Positions 35,411 to 44,506 of a stretch of 64,000 bases of DNA are shown here, piece after piece; the stretch's first letter is position 1, and every line of letters begins with the position of its first letter. The notes under the pieces are model-generated. The model had not been told where the DNA came from. It saw only the letters and a list, made by a program, of their open reading frames with translations, and ran no database searches. Source of the stretch: Sphingomonas sp. Leaf230 (lineage in GTDB: Bacteria > Pseudomonadota > Alphaproteobacteria > Sphingomonadales > Sphingomonadaceae); assembly GCF_001421745.1 (NCBI RefSeq), contig NZ_LMKW01000011.1, forward strand, positions 62,001 to 126,000. The letters are read 5' to 3'. Position numbers and translations under genes: made by a program.

Positions 35411-36503
35411 GTGGCGCCACGTCCGCTCGCTCGGCGTCGAACGTCCCGGCCAGGCCTATTTCTTCGGCTACGACGAAGCACCTCCGGGCGACGGCCAGGT
35501 CCGCCTCGACCTGCTCTACACCGGGTTTTCCGCCGGCACCGAACTCACCTTCGTCAAGAACAGCAACCCGTATTTCCACTCGCGCTGGGACGCAGGCCGC
35601 GGCGTGTTCGTCCCCGGCGAATCGAGCGCGCACTATCCGGTGCCGTTCCTCGGCTACATGGAATGTGCACGCGTCAGCGACAGCCGGGTCGACGATTTCG
35701 CGAACGGCGACGTCGTCGGCACCGTCTTCGGCCACAAGACCGGCCACACCGCAGACCCGTTCAATGATCTGCTGACCAAGCTCCCGCCCGAGCTCGATCC
35801 GATCCTCGGCATCTATATCGGCCAGATGGGTCCGATCGCCGCCAACGGCATTCTCCACGCGGAACTCGAATTGCTGGGACCCAACGTCGTCAACCTAGGC
35901 GACGGCATCCGTGGCCGTCCCGCTTTGGTGATCGGCGCAGGCATCGTCGGCATGCTGACGGCCCTGTTCGCACAGGCCGCCGGCGCGAGTGAAGTCGTGA
36001 TCGCCGACCCGTCCCCCTTCCGCCGCCTGCGCGCCGAATGCCTCGGCATCACCGCTATGACCGAGGATCAGGCCTGGGCGTATGCCAAGGCACGCTGGCT
36101 CCACGGCGGCGACGATCGCGGCGCGGACGTCGTGTTCCAAACCCGCGCCGACGCCGCCAGCCTCCACGCCGCGATGCGCGCGCTGAGACCGCAGGGCACG
36201 GTGATCGACCTTGCTTTCTACCAGGGCGGCGCGGATCGGCTCAGGCTCGGCGAGGAATTCCACCACAACGGCCTCAACCTCCGCTGCGCGCAGATCAACC
36301 GCGTCCCCCGCGGGCTCGGTTTCCAGTGGGACCGCCGCCGCCTCGCCAACGAGACGGTCAAGCTCCTCCTCGCCCGCGGCCCGGAGATCCGCGCGCAGCT
36401 CATCACGCACGTCGTGCCCTATGACGACGCGCCAGCCTTCATCGCGCGGCTGGTCGGCGAGCGGCCCGAATTCCTCCAGATCGTCTTCAAGGTCGGCGAT
36501 TGA
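35403..36503 (+). CDS. zinc-type (MDR) dehydrogenase
   Basis: A 366-residue medium-chain dehydrogenase/reductase. The N-terminal GroES-like part carries LLYTGFSAGTE, as in the BchC/sorbitol-dehydrogenase-like branch, and the Rossmann domain carries ALVIGAGIVGMLTALFAQAAGASEVVIAD. The canonical catalytic-zinc cysteine and structural-zinc cysteines are not evident, so it may not bind zinc. It follows a Gfo/Idh domain in a glycan operon, suggesting a two-step redox change of a sugar. Start overlaps the upstream stop by 8 bp, and its own stop overlaps the next start (TTGA). Confidence 0.82.
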   Translation: MSEWRHVRSLGVERPGQAYFFGYDEAPPGDGQVRLDLLYTGFSAGTELTFVKNSNPYFHSRWDAGRGVFVPGESSAHYPVPFLGYMECARVSDSRVDDFANGDVVGTVFGHKTGHTADPFNDLLTKLPPELDPILGIYIGQMGPIAANGILHAELELLGPNVVNLGDGIRGRPALVIGAGIVGMLTALFAQAAGASEVVIADPSPFRRLRAECLGITAMTEDQAWAYAKARWLHGGDDRGADVVFQTRADAASLHAAMRALRPQGTVIDLAFYQGGADRLRLGEEFHHNGLNLRCAQINRVPRGLGFQWDRRRLANETVKLLLARGPEIRAQLITHVVPYDDAPAFIARLVGERPEFLQIVFKVGD

Positions 36504-38758
36504 GTACCGCACTCACTGCCGACGCCCGACCGATCCGCATCCTGTTCGTCTTCGCCTGGCTCGTCGTCGGCGGCGAGGAGACGGAAGTGCGTCTGCTCGC
36601 CCAGGCGCTCGACCCGACCCGCTACCGGATCGAGGTCGTCGCCTGCTTCCGGAAAGACGGCATGCCCGAGCAGACGCACGCGCAATTGGAAGCGATCGGC
36701 GTCCCCGTCGACCGCACGCCCTACGCGCTCGGCTTTGACGAGACCGTCGCCTACCTCGCCAGCAAGCTGCCCGCGTACGACGTCGTCGTCTCGTGCCAGA
36801 ACGTCGCCGACATCTATCCCGCGCTCGAACGCATGCACCTCCGACCGCCGTTGATCGAACATGGCGGCCTCGTCTCCGAAGCACTCGCCGGCCCCAAGCA
36901 TTTCACCGCGCGCTACGTCGGCGTCTGCGCGTCGATCCGAGACGCCGCCGCCAGCCGCATGCCCGGCCGCGAACACCACGCCGTCGAGATCCCGTCGATG
37001 GTCGACACGCGCGCCTTCGACCCCGCCCGCCGCGCCCCCGTGCGCGCGGCCCTCGGTATCGCCGACGACGTACCGCTGATCGGCTGGCTGGGCCGGCTCG
37101 ACCCGAAGAAGCGCGTCGAGGACTTCATCGAAGCCGCCGCGCTCGTCCACGCCAGCCACCCCCGCGCGCGCTTCGTGGTAATCGGCGGCCCCGACGCCTT
37201 CATCCCCGAATACGCCGCCGCCCTCCGCAACCGAGCGCACGCGCTCGGCCTCGACACCGCCCTGACCTTCCTTGGCGACCGCGACGACGTGCCCGACCTG
37301 CTCGCCGCGCTCGACGTCTTCGTCTGGCTTTCCCGCGGCGAAGGCATGCCGCACGTCATTGCCGAAGCCGGCGCCGCATGCCTCCCCGTCATAGCAACGC
37401 GAGACAACGGTTCCGAACAACAGATCGTCGACGGAGTCAGCGGCCTGTTCGTCCCGCACGAAGACCCGCCCTCAGTTGCAGCCGCGATCGGCAAACTGCT
37501 ACAAGACCAGGCACTCCGGACCCGCCTTGGCACCGCCCTCCGCGCAAAAGTCGACAGCGAGTACGCCGTCGCCGCCGTCGTCCCCCGCTGGGAAGCCTTG
37601 TTCGTCGAAGTCCTGTCCGACCGCCCGCCTCGCCCCCGCCCAACCGGACTCTTCCGAAGCTTCCTGCAAGGCGGCTTCGAATCCTCCACCCACCGCCGCG
37701 CACACGACCGCAAGCGCGTCGACGTCATCGCCGCCAGCCACCACGACACCCTCGCCGCGCACGACTACAATGAGCTCGCCAAGCTCGGCATCCTGACCGT
37801 CCGCGATGGCCTGCGCTGGCATCTGATCGAACGCGAACCCGGCCGCTACGACTGGTCGAGCCTCGACCGCCAGCTGGAAGCCGCCAAGACGATTGGCACC
37901 GAAGTCATCTGGGACCTGCTCCATTACGGCTGGCCCGACGACATCGATATCTGGACGCCTGCCTTCGTCACCCGCTTCGCCGCCTTCGCCGCCTTCGCCG
38001 CCCGCCACATCGGCCCGGCCGCTCCCGGCGAGACCCGCTTCTACGCCCCCGTCAACGAGATCTCGTTCTTCGCCTGGGGCGGCGGCGACGCAGCCTATCT
38101 CAACCCGTTCGCTCGAGGCCGCGGCTACGAACTGAAGGTCCAACTCGCCCGCGCATCGATCGCCGCGATGGAGGCAATCATCGCGATCGACCCCGCCGCA
38201 AGGTTCGTCCACGCCGACCCGGTCATCAACGTCATCACCGACCCCACGCGCCCGCACGACGCCCCCGCCGCAGAAGGCCACCGCCTGGCGCAATACCAGG
38301 CGTGGGACATGATCGCGGGGAAAGCATGGCCGCAGATCGGCGGCCGCGCGCCATTGCTGGATATCGTCGGCGTCAATTTCTACCACAACAACCAGTGGAT
38401 CCACGGCGGCCCCCCGCTGTCGTACGACCATCCGCTGAGCCGCCCGCTCCACGCGATCCTCGCCGACGCCTACGCGCGCTACGGCCGCCCGATCTTCATC
38501 GCCGAAACCGGTATCGAGGGCAGCGCCCGCCCCGCCTGGCTCCGCATGATCCTGCGCGAGGTGAAGATCGCCCAATCGCTCGGCGTGCCCGTCGAGGGCG
38601 TGTGCCTCTACCCCATCCTCGACCACCCAGGCTGGGACGACGATCGCTACTGCCCCAACGGCCTGCTCGCCTGCTCGCCGGTGCTCGCGGACCGCGTGCC
38701 GGACGCCGCACTCGCCGACGTCATCCGGCAGGCGGAGGGGCCCGATATCCTGCGTTAA
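36500..38758 (+). CDS. fusion: glycosyltransferase + clan GH-A glycosidase
   Basis: A 752-residue fusion. Residues 13-375 are a GT4-like transferase (FAWLVVGGEETEVRLLAQAL, LGRLDPKKRVEDFIEAAALV, RGEGMPHVIAEAGAACLPVIAT). After a short basic linker, residues 395-750 form a TIM-barrel hydrolase resembling beta-glucosidase-like proteins: acid/base Glu in YAPVNEISFF and nucleophile Glu in FIAETGIEG, separated as in clan GH-A. Start is TTG, overlapping the previous stop as TTGA; no better start is present nearby. No signal peptide, so the glycosidase acts in the cytosol, perhaps editing or transglycosylating the product. The pairing of synthesis and hydrolysis in one chain is unusual. Confidence 0.83.
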   Translation: MSTALTADARPIRILFVFAWLVVGGEETEVRLLAQALDPTRYRIEVVACFRKDGMPEQTHAQLEAIGVPVDRTPYALGFDETVAYLASKLPAYDVVVSCQNVADIYPALERMHLRPPLIEHGGLVSEALAGPKHFTARYVGVCASIRDAAASRMPGREHHAVEIPSMVDTRAFDPARRAPVRAALGIADDVPLIGWLGRLDPKKRVEDFIEAAALVHASHPRARFVVIGGPDAFIPEYAAALRNRAHALGLDTALTFLGDRDDVPDLLAALDVFVWLSRGEGMPHVIAEAGAACLPVIATRDNGSEQQIVDGVSGLFVPHEDPPSVAAAIGKLLQDQALRTRLGTALRAKVDSEYAVAAVVPRWEALFVEVLSDRPPRPRPTGLFRSFLQGGFESSTHRRAHDRKRVDVIAASHHDTLAAHDYNELAKLGILTVRDGLRWHLIEREPGRYDWSSLDRQLEAAKTIGTEVIWDLLHYGWPDDIDIWTPAFVTRFAAFAAFAARHIGPAAPGETRFYAPVNEISFFAWGGGDAAYLNPFARGRGYELKVQLARASIAAMEAIIAIDPAARFVHADPVINVITDPTRPHDAPAAEGHRLAQYQAWDMIAGKAWPQIGGRAPLLDIVGVNFYHNNQWIHGGPPLSYDHPLSRPLHAILADAYARYGRPIFIAETGIEGSARPAWLRMILREVKIAQSLGVPVEGVCLYPILDHPGWDDDRYCPNGLLACSPVLADRVPDAALADVIRQAEGPDILR

Positions 38759-38858
38759 CTTGGGCCCCGATACTGATCGAAGTCGATACGATCGAGGGGA
38801 CATTTCCGCCGCCATGTCGCGTTGACGGTTGCCACAAAGGCATGCGGAGAGAGATCAC

Positions 38859-39239
38859 ATGGCCATTAAATTTGCAGGAACGATGAACGCGATCAATCGC
38901 GGGCTCGACGCGACCAAGCCCACCAAGGGTGCCGACATGGTCGAGGATTGGGAAGCCGCGCTGGCCGATACCGACGTCTCCGGCGCCAAGGGCATCCTTC
39001 GCGACCTCGGCTCGCTGCGCAAGCAGTTGGAGAAGGACACGCCCGACGCCGACCGCGTCCATGCGCTGCTCCACCGCCTCGGCACCGCGACGACCAAGAT
39101 CGCCGACAAGGCCGACAAGTCGCAGGACAAGCTGAAGGCACTCGGCGAAGCGCTGACCGAAGCCGGTGAAGACGCACCGGACGAAGAAGAGGACGTCGCC
39201 GCCGCCGCCGCGCCCAAGCGCGCCCGCAAGAAGGCCTGA
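38859..39239 (+). CDS. small basic-tailed protein of unknown function
   Basis: A 126-residue cytosolic protein. It begins MAIKFAGTMNAINRGLD with a purine-rich ribosome site (GGAGAGAG), continues as helical, charged sequence with regularly spaced Leu and Ala (LRDLGSLRKQLEK, KADKSQDKLKALGEAL), then an acidic stretch (EDAPDEEED) and a basic alanine/lysine tail (PKRARKKA). The tail resembles those of nucleoid-binding proteins, but no family is recognised. A strong terminator follows directly. It lies 100 bp after the glycosyltransferase operon and probably has its own promoter. Confidence 0.7.
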   Translation: MAIKFAGTMNAINRGLDATKPTKGADMVEDWEAALADTDVSGAKGILRDLGSLRKQLEKDTPDADRVHALLHRLGTATTKIADKADKSQDKLKALGEALTEAGEDAPDEEEDVAAAAAPKRARKKA

Positions 39240-39243
39240 ACGA

Positions 39244-39281
39244 AAAACGGGCCGGCGATCACATGATCGCCGGCCCGTTTT
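39244..39281. terminator. strong bidirectional terminator
   Basis: A 17-bp stem (AAAACGGGCCGGCGATC and complement) with a 4-nt loop, flanked by A and T runs on either side. It sits between convergent genes ending at 39239 and 39303 and should stop transcription both ways. Confidence 0.85.
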
Positions 39282-39302
39282 CTTAGTTACGTCGCGAAAG
39301 CC

Positions 39303-39818
39303 TCAGGCGGTAACCGCCTCGGCCTTCGGATTGACCTTCGACGTCGCCATCGCGGTCAGCTTGTCGTCGGTCGCATATTCCTCGTCGAGCGTTTCCTTAA
39401 GGATCGCCGCGATCTCGCCGCGACCAAGCTGGTTCGCCCACGCGATCAGCGTGCCGTAGCGCGTAATCTCGTAATGCTCGACCGCCTGCGCCGACGCGAT
39501 CAGCGCCGCATCGAGCACCGCCTTGTCGGCGATCTCGCCCGCGACTTCGTTGGCTTCCTTGATGATCCCGTCGATCGCCGGGCAGGTCACCGCCTTGGCC
39601 TTCTCGCCGAGCAGTTCGAAGATCCGCTCGAGCCGAACGATCTGGCCCTCGGTCTCGCGCAGATGCGTTTCGAACCCGGCTTTCAGACCCGGCGCGGTCG
39701 CCTTGTCGGTCATCTTCGGCAGTGCCTTGGTGATCTGGTGCTCGGCGTAATACACGTCCTGCAACTGGTGCAGGAACAGGTCTTCGAACGTCGCGATGTC
39801 CTTGGAAAACAAGCCCAT
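39303..39818 (-). CDS. YciE/DUF892 ferritin-like stress protein
   Basis: A 171-residue DUF892 protein, a ferritin-like four-helix bundle. Typical blocks: FEDLFLHQLQDVYYAEHQITKALPKM and ETHLRETEGQIVRLERIFELLG, then QAVEHYEITRYGTLIAWANQLG near the end, where Glu and His residues would bind two metals. The ATG at 39818 is preceded by GAGG at 8 nt, making it better than the upstream ATG at 39824. Members are induced under osmotic and oxidative stress. A GGAAC-like/CGTT motif lies 55-81 bp upstream. Confidence 0.87.
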   Translation of the reverse strand: MGLFSKDIATFEDLFLHQLQDVYYAEHQITKALPKMTDKATAPGLKAGFETHLRETEGQIVRLERIFELLGEKAKAVTCPAIDGIIKEANEVAGEIADKAVLDAALIASAQAVEHYEITRYGTLIAWANQLGRGEIAAILKETLDEEYATDDKLTAMATSKVNPKAEAVTA

Positions 39819-39872
39819 GATCATATCCTCGCATAGCTGGTGCACGCGAAGCGAAATGCTCCGGTGGTGGGG

Positions 39873-39899
39873 AAACGCCCTTACCGCGGGGTAAGTTTC
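39873..39899 (-). promoter_or_regulatory. candidate EcfG-type promoter of the YciE-like gene
   Basis: On the minus strand GAAAC (39899-39895), 17 bp, CGTTT (39877-39873). This is one mismatch from the GGAAC-N16/17-CGTT stress promoter. A CTTACC/GGTAAG palindrome lies within the spacer. Confidence 0.35.
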
Positions 39900-39928
39900 G
39901 TCTCTCCAGCCACCGAAGACTCGGGGGA

Positions 39929-40531
39929 TCAGCCCTTCAGCTTGGCCGCCGTCTCGGCGATCCGCTTGCCCTGGTAGCGCGCGCCATCGAGCTCGTCCTT
40001 GCTCGGCATGCGGCTGCCGTCGCCGTCAGAGATCGTCGTCGCGCCGTAGGGCGAGCCGCCCTTGACCGTGTCGACGCCCATCTGCGCCTGGAAGCCGTAG
40101 TCGAGCCCGACGATCGTCATGCCGTGATGGATCAGGTTGGTGATGATCGAGAACAACGTCGTTTCCTGGCCGCCATGCTGGCTCGCGGTCGAGGTGAACG
40201 CACCGCCGACCTTGCCGATAAGCGCGCCCGAGAACCACTGGCCGCCGGTCGTATCCCAGAACTGCGCCATCTGCGCGGGCATCCGACCGAACCGGGTCGG
40301 CGCGCCGACGATGATCGCGTCATACTGCTCGAGCGCGGCGGGGCCTTCGATCTCGGCATGCGCGGTGTCGGTCTTGAAATGCGCGGCTTCGATCACCGCC
40401 TGCGGTGCGGTTTCGGCGACGCGGCGGATATCGACTTCCGCACCACCGGCGCGCGCGCCCTCGGCGACGGCATCCGCCATCTGCTCGATATGGCCGTAGG
40501 ACGAGTAATAGAGCACGAGAACCTTGGTCAT
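39929..40531 (-). CDS. wrbA: NAD(P)H:quinone oxidoreductase WrbA
   Basis: A 200-residue flavodoxin-like protein with all WrbA features: [16 protein letters not shown] phosphate-binding loop, the inserted segment [16 protein letters not shown], then [15 protein letters not shown] and GLDYGFQ. WrbA is an FMN-dependent tetramer that reduces quinones by two electrons and so limits redox cycling. Cytosolic. Located next to a YciE-like and a pirin gene on the same strand, consistent with an oxidative-stress role; a palindromic repeat separates it from the pirin gene, so they are probably separate transcripts. Confidence 0.95.
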   Translation of the reverse strand: MTKVLVLYYSSYGHIEQMADAVAEGARAGGAEVDIRRVAETAPQAVIEAAHFKTDTAHAEIEGPAALEQYDAIIVGAPTRFGRMPAQMAQFWDTTGGQWFSGALIGKVGGAFTSTASQHGGQETTLFSIITNLIHHGMTIVGLDYGFQAQMGVDTVKGGSPYGATTISDGDGSRMPSKDELDGARYQGKRIAETAAKLKG

Positions 40532-40548
40532 ATGTGTTTCCTTCGAGT

Positions 40549-40645
40549 TCCCCTCCCGCTTGCGGGAGGGGTTAGGGGAGGGCAGTTCCGGGCGGGATCG
40601 CGGGAGGAAGCCCCTCCCCCGACCCCTCCCGCAAGCGGGAGGGGA
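40549..40645. repeat. intergenic palindromic repeat (CCCCTCCCGC type)
   Basis: A 97-bp element whose ends are perfect inverted copies: TCCCCTCCCGCTTGCGGGAG at the left and its reverse complement at the right, each itself a hairpin. An inner GGGGAGGG/CCCTCCCC pair lies inside. It occupies nearly the whole gap between wrbA and the pirin gene. Similar elements are widespread in sphingomonad genomes. Confidence 0.8.
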
Positions 40646-40648
40646 GTC

Positions 40649-41368
40649 TTACTCCGAGTCCACCAGAACGATCTCGGCGTCCTCTTGAGCCGTGATCGTC
40701 ACCGTCTGGCCGCCCAGCAGCGCCGCTCCGTCGCGCGCACCAAAGGCGTCGTCGCCGATCGTGATCGCACCGGTCGCCGGCACCAGATACACGTGGCGTC
40801 CCTCACCGACCGCATAGTCGACGCTGTCGCCAGCCTTCAGGGTAGCCGCCAGAACCCGCGCATTCGCCCGGATCGGCAACGCATCGCCGTCACCCTCGAA
40901 CCCGCTGGCCAGCGTCACGAACTGGCCCGAACGCTCGCCCTTCGGAAACGGCTTGGCACCCCAACTCGGCGCGCCGCCCTTACGCGAAGGCTCGATCCAG
41001 ATCTGGAAGATCGTCGTCGTCTCCGGCTCAAGGTTATACTCGGCATGCCGCACGCCGGTGCCTGCGCTCATAACCTGCACGTCACCCGCCTCGGTACGGC
41101 CCTTGTTGCCGAGCGAGTCCTGATGCGTGATCGCACCCGAGCGGACATAGGTGATGATCTCCATGTCCTGATGCGGATGCGGCGGGAAGCCCGAGTTCGC
41201 GGCGATCTGGTCGTCGTTCCACACCCGGATCGCGCCCCAGCCCATCCGGGCGGGATCGTAATAGCTCGCGAACGAGAAATGATGGCGTGCGTTCAGCCAG
41301 CCATGATCGGCGTGGCCGAGGCTGTCGAAGGGGCGACGTTCAACTTTGGAAAGGGTCGTGGTCGTCAT
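40649..41368 (-). CDS. pirin family protein
   Basis: A 239-residue bicupin of the pirin/YhhW type. The N-terminal cupin carries the metal site His-His-His-Glu: PPHPHQDMEIITYV (His about residues 62 and 64) and GTGVRHAEYN (His and Glu about 106 and 108). Characterised bacterial pirins have quercetin 2,3-dioxygenase activity or act as redox-sensing partners. Cytosolic. It faces a LysR gene across a 238-bp divergent region with a large inverted repeat, so the LysR protein is a plausible regulator. Confidence 0.92.
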   Translation of the reverse strand: MTTTTLSKVERRPFDSLGHADHGWLNARHHFSFASYYDPARMGWGAIRVWNDDQIAANSGFPPHPHQDMEIITYVRSGAITHQDSLGNKGRTEAGDVQVMSAGTGVRHAEYNLEPETTTIFQIWIEPSRKGGAPSWGAKPFPKGERSGQFVTLASGFEGDGDALPIRANARVLAATLKAGDSVDYAVGEGRHVYLVPATGAITIGDDAFGARDGAALLGGQTVTITAQEDAEIVLVDSE

Positions 41369-41472
41369 GATAGGTCTCCACTGGTTGACCCCAAGATAGG
41401 CGCTGCGATTACGCCGTAAATAGAAACGCTGGAAACCGATCGTTTCGGTGGCTATCCTGTGCCAGCCAATCG

Positions 41473-41578
41473 ACCACCCCGGCGAAGGCCGGGGCCCAAT
41501 TGGGGGACATCGATGACGACGCGCCGTCCGTCGTTACATTGGCCTTTCCAATTGGGCCCCGGCCTCCGCCGGGGTGGT
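41473..41578. repeat. 106-bp inverted repeat in a divergent promoter region
   Basis: Left and right ends are 31-bp inverted copies with one mismatch (ACCACCCCGGCGAAGGCCGG ... and its complement ending GGGGTGGT), including CCCAATTGG and its partner at the inner edges. Each end is itself a CCCCGGC/GCCGGGG hairpin. It lies between the pirin and LysR starts. Of the type common in sphingomonad intergenic regions. Confidence 0.85.
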
Positions 41579-41606
41579 ATTCTACGGATGTTTGCGGAGA
41601 CCAGAG

Positions 41607-42512
41607 ATGCGCCTGCCCGATCTCGAAGCCTGGGCGATCTTCGCCAGTGTCGTCGAGCACCGCTCGTTCAGCGCCGCCGCCGACGCGGTCGGGCTCAGCA
41701 AGGCAACCGTGTCGAAGGCGATCACCCGCCTCGAAGCGCATCTCGGCCAGTCGCTCTTTCACCGCACCTCGCGCCGCCTCGCGCTCACCGAAGCCGGCAA
41801 GCCGCTCGCCGAGCACGCCGCGCGCATTCTCGCCGAAGCCCGCGCCGCCGAGGAGTCCGCACACGACGCCGCCAGCGCGCATACCGGCCGCGTCCGCCTC
41901 GCCGCCCCGATGAGCTTCGGCGTCACCAACGTCGCGCCGATCCTCGCGGAGTTCCTCGTCGCGCACCCGGGTATCGAGGTCGATTTCCACCTCTCCGATG
42001 CGCGCGTCGACATCGTCGCCGAAGGCTTCGACGTAGCACTGCGGATCGCCGAGCTCCCGGACAGCTCGCTTCGCGCCCGCCGCCTGTGCAGCATCCAGGC
42101 GCACACCGTCGCCGCACCAAGCTACCTCGCCAAGCACGGCACCCCGACGCACCCGGCACAGCTCGGCGAGCACCAGCTGGTCGGCTATTCGAACGTCGTG
42201 GGGCCGTGGCGCTTCCATGGCCCCGGCGGCGCCGACGTCTCGGTCCGCCTGCAAGGCCAGCTCACCGCCAACAGCGGCGAGGCGATCGTCCCAGCGCTGA
42301 TCGCCGGCCTCGGCATCGCGCGCCTGCCCGACTTCATCGTCGACCGGCATATCGCGTCCGGCGCACTCGTCACGATCCTCGACGACTGGGCGCCCGCGAA
42401 GATCGGGCTCCATCTCCTCACCCCGCCAAGCCCGCTCCGCCCGGCGCGCGTCGAGGCACTGATAGACTTCCTCGCCGCACGCCTCCGGGATCCGAACGCA
42501 GGGCAAGCGTAA
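41607..42512 (+). CDS. LysR-family transcriptional regulator
   Basis: A 301-residue LysR regulator. The N-terminal winged helix-turn-helix (residues 1-60: FASVVEHRSFSAAADAVGLS, TVSKAITRLEAHLGQSLFHRTSRRLALTEAG) is followed by the substrate-binding domain. The start was moved to 41607 because the longer frame runs into the inverted repeat. It is divergent from the pirin gene, the normal layout for a LysR regulator and its target. It belongs to the large subgroup of single-target regulators; the effector is unknown. Confidence 0.92.
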   Translation: MRLPDLEAWAIFASVVEHRSFSAAADAVGLSKATVSKAITRLEAHLGQSLFHRTSRRLALTEAGKPLAEHAARILAEARAAEESAHDAASAHTGRVRLAAPMSFGVTNVAPILAEFLVAHPGIEVDFHLSDARVDIVAEGFDVALRIAELPDSSLRARRLCSIQAHTVAAPSYLAKHGTPTHPAQLGEHQLVGYSNVVGPWRFHGPGGADVSVRLQGQLTANSGEAIVPALIAGLGIARLPDFIVDRHIASGALVTILDDWAPAKIGLHLLTPPSPLRPARVEALIDFLAARLRDPNAGQA

Positions 42513-42766
42513 AGCGGCGACCTTGCGCAAAACCGGGCCGGATGCCATGTAAGAGGCTGGATAGACGCTCGAGTTTGCACCCCAGCGCGATCCCAACGAC
42601 ACCCGATACCGGGATGAGGACTTTGAGCAGCGGCCGCGCTCAGTCGGTAGTATGTGTATCGATTCCGTGATTCCCGCGTGGCTGACCCGATAATCCGGTT
42701 ATGGATTCTCGTCGTCCTCGGCCTGTGTCGGGACAGCGGACCATGCCGAAACGAAAAGGCATGACC

Positions 42767-44482
42767 ATGCGGCGTGACGCTAACGACGACGTGAACTCCC
42801 CGAACCTCCGTACCGGCGTAACGCGGCGCAACCTGCTCGGCTCGGCGATCGTCGCCGGCGGTGCAGCGGCGTTGCCGATCGCGCACGCCGATGCCGCGAC
42901 CACCGAGCGGACGGTCGACGTCCTGCTGATCGGCGGCGGCATCATGAGCGCGACGCTCGCCGTCCTGCTGCGCGAACTCGAGCCGACCTGGACCATCGAG
43001 ATGGTCGAACGCCTCGACAAGGTCGCCGACGAAAGCTCGAACGGCTGGAACAACGCCGGCACCGGCCACTCCGCGCTGTGCGAACTGAACTACACGCCGG
43101 TCAACAAAGCCGACGGCAAGGTCGAGATCGCCAAGGCGGTCGAGATCAACGAACAGTTCCAGGTCACCCGCCAGTTCCTCAGCCACCAGGTCGATACCGG
43201 CATCCTCGCCAACCCGCGCTCGTTCATCAATTCGACGCCGCACATGAACTTGGTGTGGGGCGATGCCAACGTCGCCTTCCTGCAAAAGCGCCACGCCGCG
43301 CTCCAGGCGAGCCCGCTATTCTCCGGCATGGAATTCACCACCGACCCGAAGCAGATTGCGCAGTGGGTGCCGGTGATGATGGAGGGCCGCGCGCCCGGCA
43401 CGAAGCTCGCCGCGACGCGCTCGCCGCTCGGCACCGATTGCGACTGGGGCGAGGTCACGCGCCAGTATATCGCCTCGCTCGCCAAGCAGGACAATTTCAC
43501 GCTGACCACGGGCCACGAGGTCCGCTCGCTCGAACGCGAGACGATCGGCCGCAAGAAGGCGCGCTGGCGCGTCACCGCGCGCGACATGAAGACCGACGAG
43601 AAGCAGGTCATCAAGGCACGCTTCGTGTTCGCAGGCGCGGGCGGCGGCGCGCTGCCGATCCTCCAGAAGTCGGGCATTCCGGAGGCCGACGACTATGCCG
43701 GCTTCCCGGTCGGCGGCTCGTTCCTCGTCGCGGACAAGCCCGCAATCACCCACCGCCACCTCGCCAAGGTCTACGGCAAGGCGGCGGTCGGTTCGCCGCC
43801 GATGTCCGTGCCGCATCTCGACACGCGCTTCCTCGACGGCAAGCAGGCGCTGCTGTTCGGCCCGTTCGCGACCTTCTCGACCAAGTTCCTCAAGGAAGGC
43901 TCGTATTTCGATCTTCCGGCGTCGGTCACGCTCGACAATTTCCGGCCGATGCTCGCGGTCGGCTGGGACGATTTCGACCTCGTCGAATATCTCGCGGGCC
44001 AGCTCATCATGTCGGACAGCGACCGGATGGATGCCCTGCGCGAGTATTTCCCGGGTGCGAAGGACGGCGACTGGCGCCTGTGGCAGGCTGGCCAGCGCGT
44101 CCAGATCATCAAGCGCGATCCGGAAAAGGGCGGCGTGCTGCGCCTCGGCACCGAGATCGTCGCGTCGAAGGACGGCTCGATCGCCGCGCTGCTCGGCGCC
44201 TCGCCGGGGGCCTCGACCGCACCGTCGATTATGCTCAACCTGTTGAAGAAGGTGTTCCCGAACCATCTGGCGACCGCGGGGTGGCAGGCGAAGATCCGCG
44301 AGATCGTGCCGACCTACGGCGTAATGCTCAACGAGACCCCCGACGTCCTCGCCGAGCATTGGGCCTCGACCGCGGACACGCTGCAACTCGCCATCCCCTC
44401 GCCCACGGTCGGCGTCGCAGCCAGCCCACGCCCCGCGGCCATGCGCGTAAAGCCAGACCGCAGCCCCGACCTCGCGCTCTAA
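42767..44482 (+). CDS. mqo: malate:quinone oxidoreductase with Tat-like leader
   Basis: A 571-residue FAD-dependent malate:quinone oxidoreductase: [19 protein letters not shown] dinucleotide fold, [39 protein letters not shown] and MLNETPDVL at the end. It oxidises malate to oxaloacetate and passes electrons to the quinone pool. Most family members start directly at the FAD fold; this one has a leader with [23 protein letters not shown], a twin-arginine-type signal. The ATG at 42767 has AAGG seven nt before it; in-frame ATGs lie at 42701, 42743 and 42761. If exported it would act on the periplasmic side, which would be unusual. Confidence 0.92.
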   Translation: MRRDANDDVNSPNLRTGVTRRNLLGSAIVAGGAAALPIAHADAATTERTVDVLLIGGGIMSATLAVLLRELEPTWTIEMVERLDKVADESSNGWNNAGTGHSALCELNYTPVNKADGKVEIAKAVEINEQFQVTRQFLSHQVDTGILANPRSFINSTPHMNLVWGDANVAFLQKRHAALQASPLFSGMEFTTDPKQIAQWVPVMMEGRAPGTKLAATRSPLGTDCDWGEVTRQYIASLAKQDNFTLTTGHEVRSLERETIGRKKARWRVTARDMKTDEKQVIKARFVFAGAGGGALPILQKSGIPEADDYAGFPVGGSFLVADKPAITHRHLAKVYGKAAVGSPPMSVPHLDTRFLDGKQALLFGPFATFSTKFLKEGSYFDLPASVTLDNFRPMLAVGWDDFDLVEYLAGQLIMSDSDRMDALREYFPGAKDGDWRLWQAGQRVQIIKRDPEKGGVLRLGTEIVASKDGSIAALLGASPGASTAPSIMLNLLKKVFPNHLATAGWQAKIREIVPTYGVMLNETPDVLAEHWASTADTLQLAIPSPTVGVAASPRPAAMRVKPDRSPDLAL

Positions 44483-44506
44483 GCTATACCGACGTCCATT
44501 CTACAA

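Noticed and set aside
38822-38858. TTGACG as a -35 element before the small protein at 38859
   Set aside because: No -10 element at the right distance, and transcription would start within the ribosome site.
41409-42602. A 397-codon minus-strand frame opposite the LysR gene
   Set aside because: Runs through the inverted repeat and is antisense to LysR; the repeat translates to a GGGRGP-type string common in such artefacts.
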